Source: Thiotrichales bacterium
GTDB taxonomy: Bacteria > Pseudomonadota > Gammaproteobacteria > HK1
DNA length: 43,323 bases
Reading direction: 5' to 3'
Assembly: GCA_026709935.1 (NCBI GenBank)
Contig: JAPOSC010000060.1
Location: 1-43,323, forward strand
Shown here: positions 40,164 to 43,323 of the stretch, in pieces
How the letters are laid out: every line of letters starts with the position of its first letter
Position numbering within the stretch: the first letter of the stretch is position 1
The notes under the pieces: model-generated
The model's input: only the letters and a program-made list of their open reading frames with translations
Told to the model about the DNA's origin: nothing
Database searches by the model: none
Translations under genes and position numbers: made by a program

Positions 40164-40281
40164 GTCAGCAGGTGAGCGCGCGAGGTGGCCCCGGGCCGCC
40201 AACAGGACCGCCGACTGACCGTATGCATCGGTTCCGGGATGGCGGATGATATGTTGTGGTTGCGGCGAGGAGCACCGATCG

Positions 40282-40893
40282 ATGAGCGACATGATCCCGA
40301 ACGACCTGATGAGTTTCTGGTTCCGGGACGCAACGCGGAGCCCCGAGGCGTTCGAGCGTCGCAGCCCGACCTGGTTCAACACCGAGCCCGCCTTTGACCG
40401 TGAGTGCGCAACCCGGTTCGCCGCCTCGCTCGAGGATGCGGCGCGGGGCGCCCTCGACGGCTGGGCCGACACGCCGCGGGGACGGCTGGCGCTGGTGATC
40501 CTGCTCGATCAGGTGCCGCGCAACATCCACCGTGGTTCCCCGGCCGCCTTCGCGCACGACGCGCAGGCCGCCGCCCACTGCGTTGCCGGTATCGAGTCCG
40601 GGCAGGACCGCTCCCTGCATCCGGTCGAGCGCATCTTTCTGTACATGCCGCTCCAGCATGCCGAGGACCTCGACCTCCAGCGCCGGTCGGTCGATCAGTT
40701 CGAATCGCTCGCGGCCGAGGTGGACGACGCCTGGCGCGACCGCTTCGTCGAGAACGCGCAGTACGCACGCCTGCATCGCGACATCGTCGAACGCTTCGGA
40801 CGGTTTCCGCATCGCAATCGTGTGCTCGGCCGGGAGTCCACCGAGGAGGAACTGAGCTACCTGGCCGAGGGTGCGCCGAGCTTTGGTCAGTGA
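40282..40893 (+). CDS. DUF924 family protein
   Basis: 203 residues: MIPNDLMSFWFRDATRSPEAFERRSPTWFNTEPAFDRECATRF, then GRLALVILLDQVPRNIHRGSPAAFAHDAQA near 76-105 and HPVERIFLYMPLQHAEDLDLQRRSVDQF near 118-147. This is the complete DUF924/TPR-like helical fold, cytoplasmic, function unknown. ATG 40282 is chosen; upstream in-frame codons are Cys-rich spacer translation. dtd follows after about 90 bases. Confidence 0.92.
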   Translation: MSDMIPNDLMSFWFRDATRSPEAFERRSPTWFNTEPAFDRECATRFAASLEDAARGALDGWADTPRGRLALVILLDQVPRNIHRGSPAAFAHDAQAAAHCVAGIESGQDRSLHPVERIFLYMPLQHAEDLDLQRRSVDQFESLAAEVDDAWRDRFVENAQYARLHRDIVERFGRFPHRNRVLGRESTEEELSYLAEGAPSFGQ

Positions 40894-40980
40894 GCGGCGC
40901 GATCCGCGCCTGGCGCATGTCGTTCCGCGGGCATTGTGCCATCATCCGTCCGCCAATCCACCGATACGGGCACGGCGGCC

Positions 40981-41430
40981 ATGATCGGACTGCTCCAGCG
41001 CGTGTCGAGCGCAAGGGTCGAGATCGGCGGAGAGACCGTCGGCGCCATCGGCCGCGGCCTGATGGTGCTCGTCGGCGTGGAGCGCGGAGACACCGAGCGT
41101 GAGGGCGAGCGCCTGATCGAGCGCCTGATCGGCTACCGCGTCTTCTCCGACGCCGACCGGAAGATGAATCTCAGCGTCGCCGACATCGGCGGCGGTCTCC
41201 TGCTCGTTCCCCAGTTCACGCTTCCCGCCGACACCCGCAAGGGCGCGCGGCCGAGCCTCTCGCGTGCCGCGCCGCCGGATATCGGCCGGTGCCGGTTCGA
41301 GCACGTGGTCGCACGGGCGCGCGCACTGCACCCGGTGGTGGAAACCGGGCAGTTCGGCGTCAACATGCAGGTCACTCTCACCAACGACGGGCCGATCACG
41401 TTCACGCTGCGGGTGGCGCCTCCGGCGTGA
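40981..41430 (+). CDS. dtd: D-aminoacyl-tRNA deacylase
   Basis: 149 residues: MIGLLQRVSSARVEIGGETVGAIGRGLMVLVGVERGD, YRVFSDADRKMNLSVADIGGGLLLVPQFTLPADTRKGARPSLSRAAPP near 52-100, and the second active-site loop TNDGPITFTL near 137. It hydrolyses D-amino acids, and Gly-tRNA(Ala), from tRNA. The usual SQxTL motif reads PQFTL here, so the Ser is replaced by Pro; the DGP(I/V)TF motif is intact. Confidence 0.95.
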   Translation: MIGLLQRVSSARVEIGGETVGAIGRGLMVLVGVERGDTEREGERLIERLIGYRVFSDADRKMNLSVADIGGGLLLVPQFTLPADTRKGARPSLSRAAPPDIGRCRFEHVVARARALHPVVETGQFGVNMQVTLTNDGPITFTLRVAPPA

Positions 41431-41893
41431 CCGAAGGCGCCCGCGATGCGTCCCCGGCCCGTACGGGTCGATGCTTGCTCCGCCAGAATTTGCCTCGCAC
41501 CGAACATCCGGCTCGATGTTTCGCGAGCCACCGCCCGCGCGCCGGTGTCGCCCCGGAACAAACCGGTGTACATTCGCTCCCGCAATCACGCGCAGGTTCC
41601 CGCGATGCCGGGTCGCCTGCCGAATACAACAACTCGATCCGGCGAGGGTTTGGCCGCCCGAGCCTGGGTGAATAGGCGGGGTCCACACACCTGTGCGTGA
41701 TTGCAAACGGCCCGGCGCCATCTTTCGCCAGGTCGCGATGTCATGCAGTCGGCGTCAGCGGGCCGGACCGTGCAAGCCCGGCCTTGGCGTCGGGGCCGGA
41801 TGAACGATACGGGATGGCGCTTGCCCTGCGCGCACAAGATTCGATCTCAATCGACCAGTTTCGCTTCAACCCTGCGGTACGCTTGCTGACGAA
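41431..41893. other. Intergenic region without a recognised feature
   Basis: About 463 bases between dtd and the SirB1 gene. Frames are short and lack codon bias. No repeat array, RNA or clear promoter was recognised. Confidence 0.6.
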
Positions 41894-42733
41894 ATGCCGA
41901 AGCCATCGATTCCGAGCTTCGAGACCCTCGTATCCAGACCGGACGAGGGGCTCGATGTCGCCCGCGTCGCGCTCTCACTTGCCACCGACGCCTATCCAGA
42001 CCTCGATCCGGGCGTGTACCTCGCATGGCTGGATGCGGCGGCGCATGCGATTCCCGATGCCTCGGACCGGCGGATGCCGCTGCCCGAGCGGCTCGCGATG
42101 CTGGACCATCACCTCTTCGAGGTCGAGCGCTTCACGGGAAACCGCGACGACTACTTCGACCCCCGGAACAGCTTCCTGAACGACGTGATCGAACGTCGTA
42201 CCGGCATCCCCATCACGCTCTCGGTGGTCTACCTGGAAGTCGGTTGGCGGCTGGGACTGCCGCTCGTGCCGGTGTCGTTCCCGGCCCACTTCCTCGTCGC
42301 GACCACCGGCGCCCGGCGCGTCTTCATCGACCCGTTCAACCGTGGCACCCGCCTCGCGTCCGCCGATCTGGTGACGCGGCTGGCGCCGATGGTCGGCGGC
42401 CGGGAGCAGGCGCGGAGAGTGCTTCCGCACGCGATCGCCTCCGTTTCGCGCCGGGAGGTCGCGATGCGGATTCTGCGCAATCTCGCGCAGATCTATATCG
42501 GGCGGCAGGACGACAGCCGGACGCTCGTGGTGTCGAATCGCATGGTGGCGCTGGATCCGAACGACGCCCCGGCCCTTCGCGAGCGCGGCCACGTGCTGGC
42601 CCGACTCGAGTGCCACCAGGCCGCTTGGCACGACTACCGGCACTATCTGCGCCTCGCCCCGTTCGCCGAGGACGCGGAGGACATCCGGGCGCGAGTCGAG
42701 CGGCTACGCCCTCTCGCCACGCGCCTGAACTGA
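41894..42733 (+). CDS. SirB1 family protein (transglutaminase-like plus TPR)
   Basis: 279 residues. The central transglutaminase-like region is conserved (YFDPRNSFLNDVIERRTGIPITLSVVYLEVGWRLGLPLVPVSFPAHFLV, about 84-135, and VFIDPFNRGTRL near 143), with His in AHFLV and Asp in IDPFN. The C-terminal quarter is a TPR-like helical pair (RNLAQIYIGRQDDSRTLVVSNRMVALDPNDAPALRERGHVLARL). SirB1 proteins are widespread in proteobacteria, cytoplasmic and of unknown enzymatic role; in enterobacteria they sit near prfA/hemK. Confidence 0.93.
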   Translation: MPKPSIPSFETLVSRPDEGLDVARVALSLATDAYPDLDPGVYLAWLDAAAHAIPDASDRRMPLPERLAMLDHHLFEVERFTGNRDDYFDPRNSFLNDVIERRTGIPITLSVVYLEVGWRLGLPLVPVSFPAHFLVATTGARRVFIDPFNRGTRLASADLVTRLAPMVGGREQARRVLPHAIASVSRREVAMRILRNLAQIYIGRQDDSRTLVVSNRMVALDPNDAPALRERGHVLARLECHQAAWHDYRHYLRLAPFAEDAEDIRARVERLRPLATRLN

Positions 42734-43323
42734 GGCGCAAGCGGTATCACGTCCCTCCGAACCATCCCTGCGCAACTCCCGGACTACTCCCAAGCCACCC
42801 CCTCGGCCGCGCTCAACGCGATCAATTGAGCCGTTTCGCGGGGCAAGCGGCATGCCGGAGTCAGATCCGTAACCGCAGCCGCCCCCGCAAGCTGGTGAGA
42901 AATGCGGGCTCAATCTGACGCAGTGCAGGAGCCGATTCTGCGGGAGCATCAAGCGCGGCAAGGAGCCGCGGCGTGTCCCCGCCCGTGTCCCCGGGACTGG
43001 ACCGAGTTTTCGGAGGAACAGCGCGTAAATGCCTGTAGATGCTCGAAAAAGAGCAATACGGAGAATAGCGAGGGACGGTGTGGGAATCAGGTACAGTGGG
43101 TGTGATTGGGGGGTTCGTGTCCCCGAGGCCGTGGAGACACCCGTTCGGGGGGACGCGCTGGAGACAAATGACGAGATAAAACAGAGCGTTGAAATCCACC
43201 CGACAACAATGAGAACGTTTCGCATCCGGCCTCAATCAGGCCGTCGGAGTTGTTACCCCGTGTCCCCCAGAGGTAACAGGAGTCACAGTAGAGCACATGC
43301 GAGGCGGGACTCGGAAGGTCGAG
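42734..43323. other. Right-end region, 590 bases without a convincing gene
   Basis: GC is lower than in the genes to the left and no frame has the genome's third-position bias. It holds one REP-like copy (42893-42908) and a hairpin CGGCCT-CAATC-AGGCCG at 43227-43243. The sequence after about 43000 is purine-rich on the plus strand. It may be the flank of a mobile element outside the window; this cannot be decided here. Confidence 0.5.
42893..42908. repeat. Dispersed REP-like repeat, copy 2
   Basis: TGGTGAGAAATGCGGG, identical in its 16-base core to 19069-19084. Here a GC-rich stem-like stretch (CCGCAGCCGCCCCCGCAAG) precedes it, while copy 1 has CCGCATCTGCGG; the core is shared and the stem differs. 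Confidence 0.7.

Noticed and set aside
42704..43225. Minus-strand 173-codon frame at the right end
   Set aside because: It begins in lower-GC spacer, crosses the REP element and ends in the SirB1 gene; no family, bias or ribosome-binding site.

Overview
The window looks like a piece of chromosome from an uncultured, GC-rich gammaproteobacterium. The grounds are high GC with strong G/C preference at third codon positions, the gshB-tonB-yqgE block, hemC-hemD, polA, hisA-hisF, AmgK/MurU peptidoglycan recycling, SirB1 and dtd. No rRNA, tRNA, CRISPR array, complete insertion sequence or prophage was seen. The lineage is inferred from gene content, not from a marker tree.

Layout. Positions 1-3700 are accessory: a secreted-protein gene running off the left edge, a possible second minus-strand gene carrying a 14-base C run, a two-gene AbiEii/DUF6036-type nucleotidyltransferase pair of lower GC, and a broken helix-turn-helix gene. 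Positions 3976-7932 hold an alpha/beta hydrolase and then a tightly coupled three-gene unit: an LLM-class (F420/FMN-type) oxidoreductase, a thioredoxin-fold protein with a large uncharacterised domain, and a UGSC-family protein. The UGSC gene contains an in-frame UGA at 7690-7692 that is best read as selenocysteine. It is the most interesting gene here and ordinary gene callers would truncate it. Positions 7919-14328 carry catabolic or detoxification genes: a retropepsin-like protease, an HSL-type esterase, an Ldh2-family dehydrogenase, a VOC protein, a benzoate-CoA-ligase-like enzyme, a GST and an ABM monooxygenase. Positions 14390-25084 are core genes: yqgE, tonB, gshB, a Uma2 nuclease, hemC, hemD, ptsH, ptsI and polA. 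Positions 25338-25991 are a small graveyard of toxin-antitoxin and Uma2 remnants around one intact DUF433 gene. Positions 26117-42733 are hisA-hisF, an orphan Dam-type methylase, ppsA, a ketopantoate-reductase-like gene, amgK-murU, a ComEA-like HhH protein, a HAD phosphatase, an unusual glutaredoxin-like/alkyltransferase-like (ATL) fusion, a bactofilin with a methyltransferase-like partner, an MFS permease, two DUF proteins, dtd and a SirB1 protein. The last 590 bases have no convincing gene.

A recurring structural theme is short tandem repeats (unit lengths 9, 11, about 22.5, 28-29, 56 and 61 bp) placed on or just after the stop codons of six different genes. Each array has its own unit, and several units can fold into hairpins. 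A 7-bp array (834-889) and a 14-base G/C run (186-199) lie in the left accessory region. Two types of dispersed REP-like hairpin also occur.
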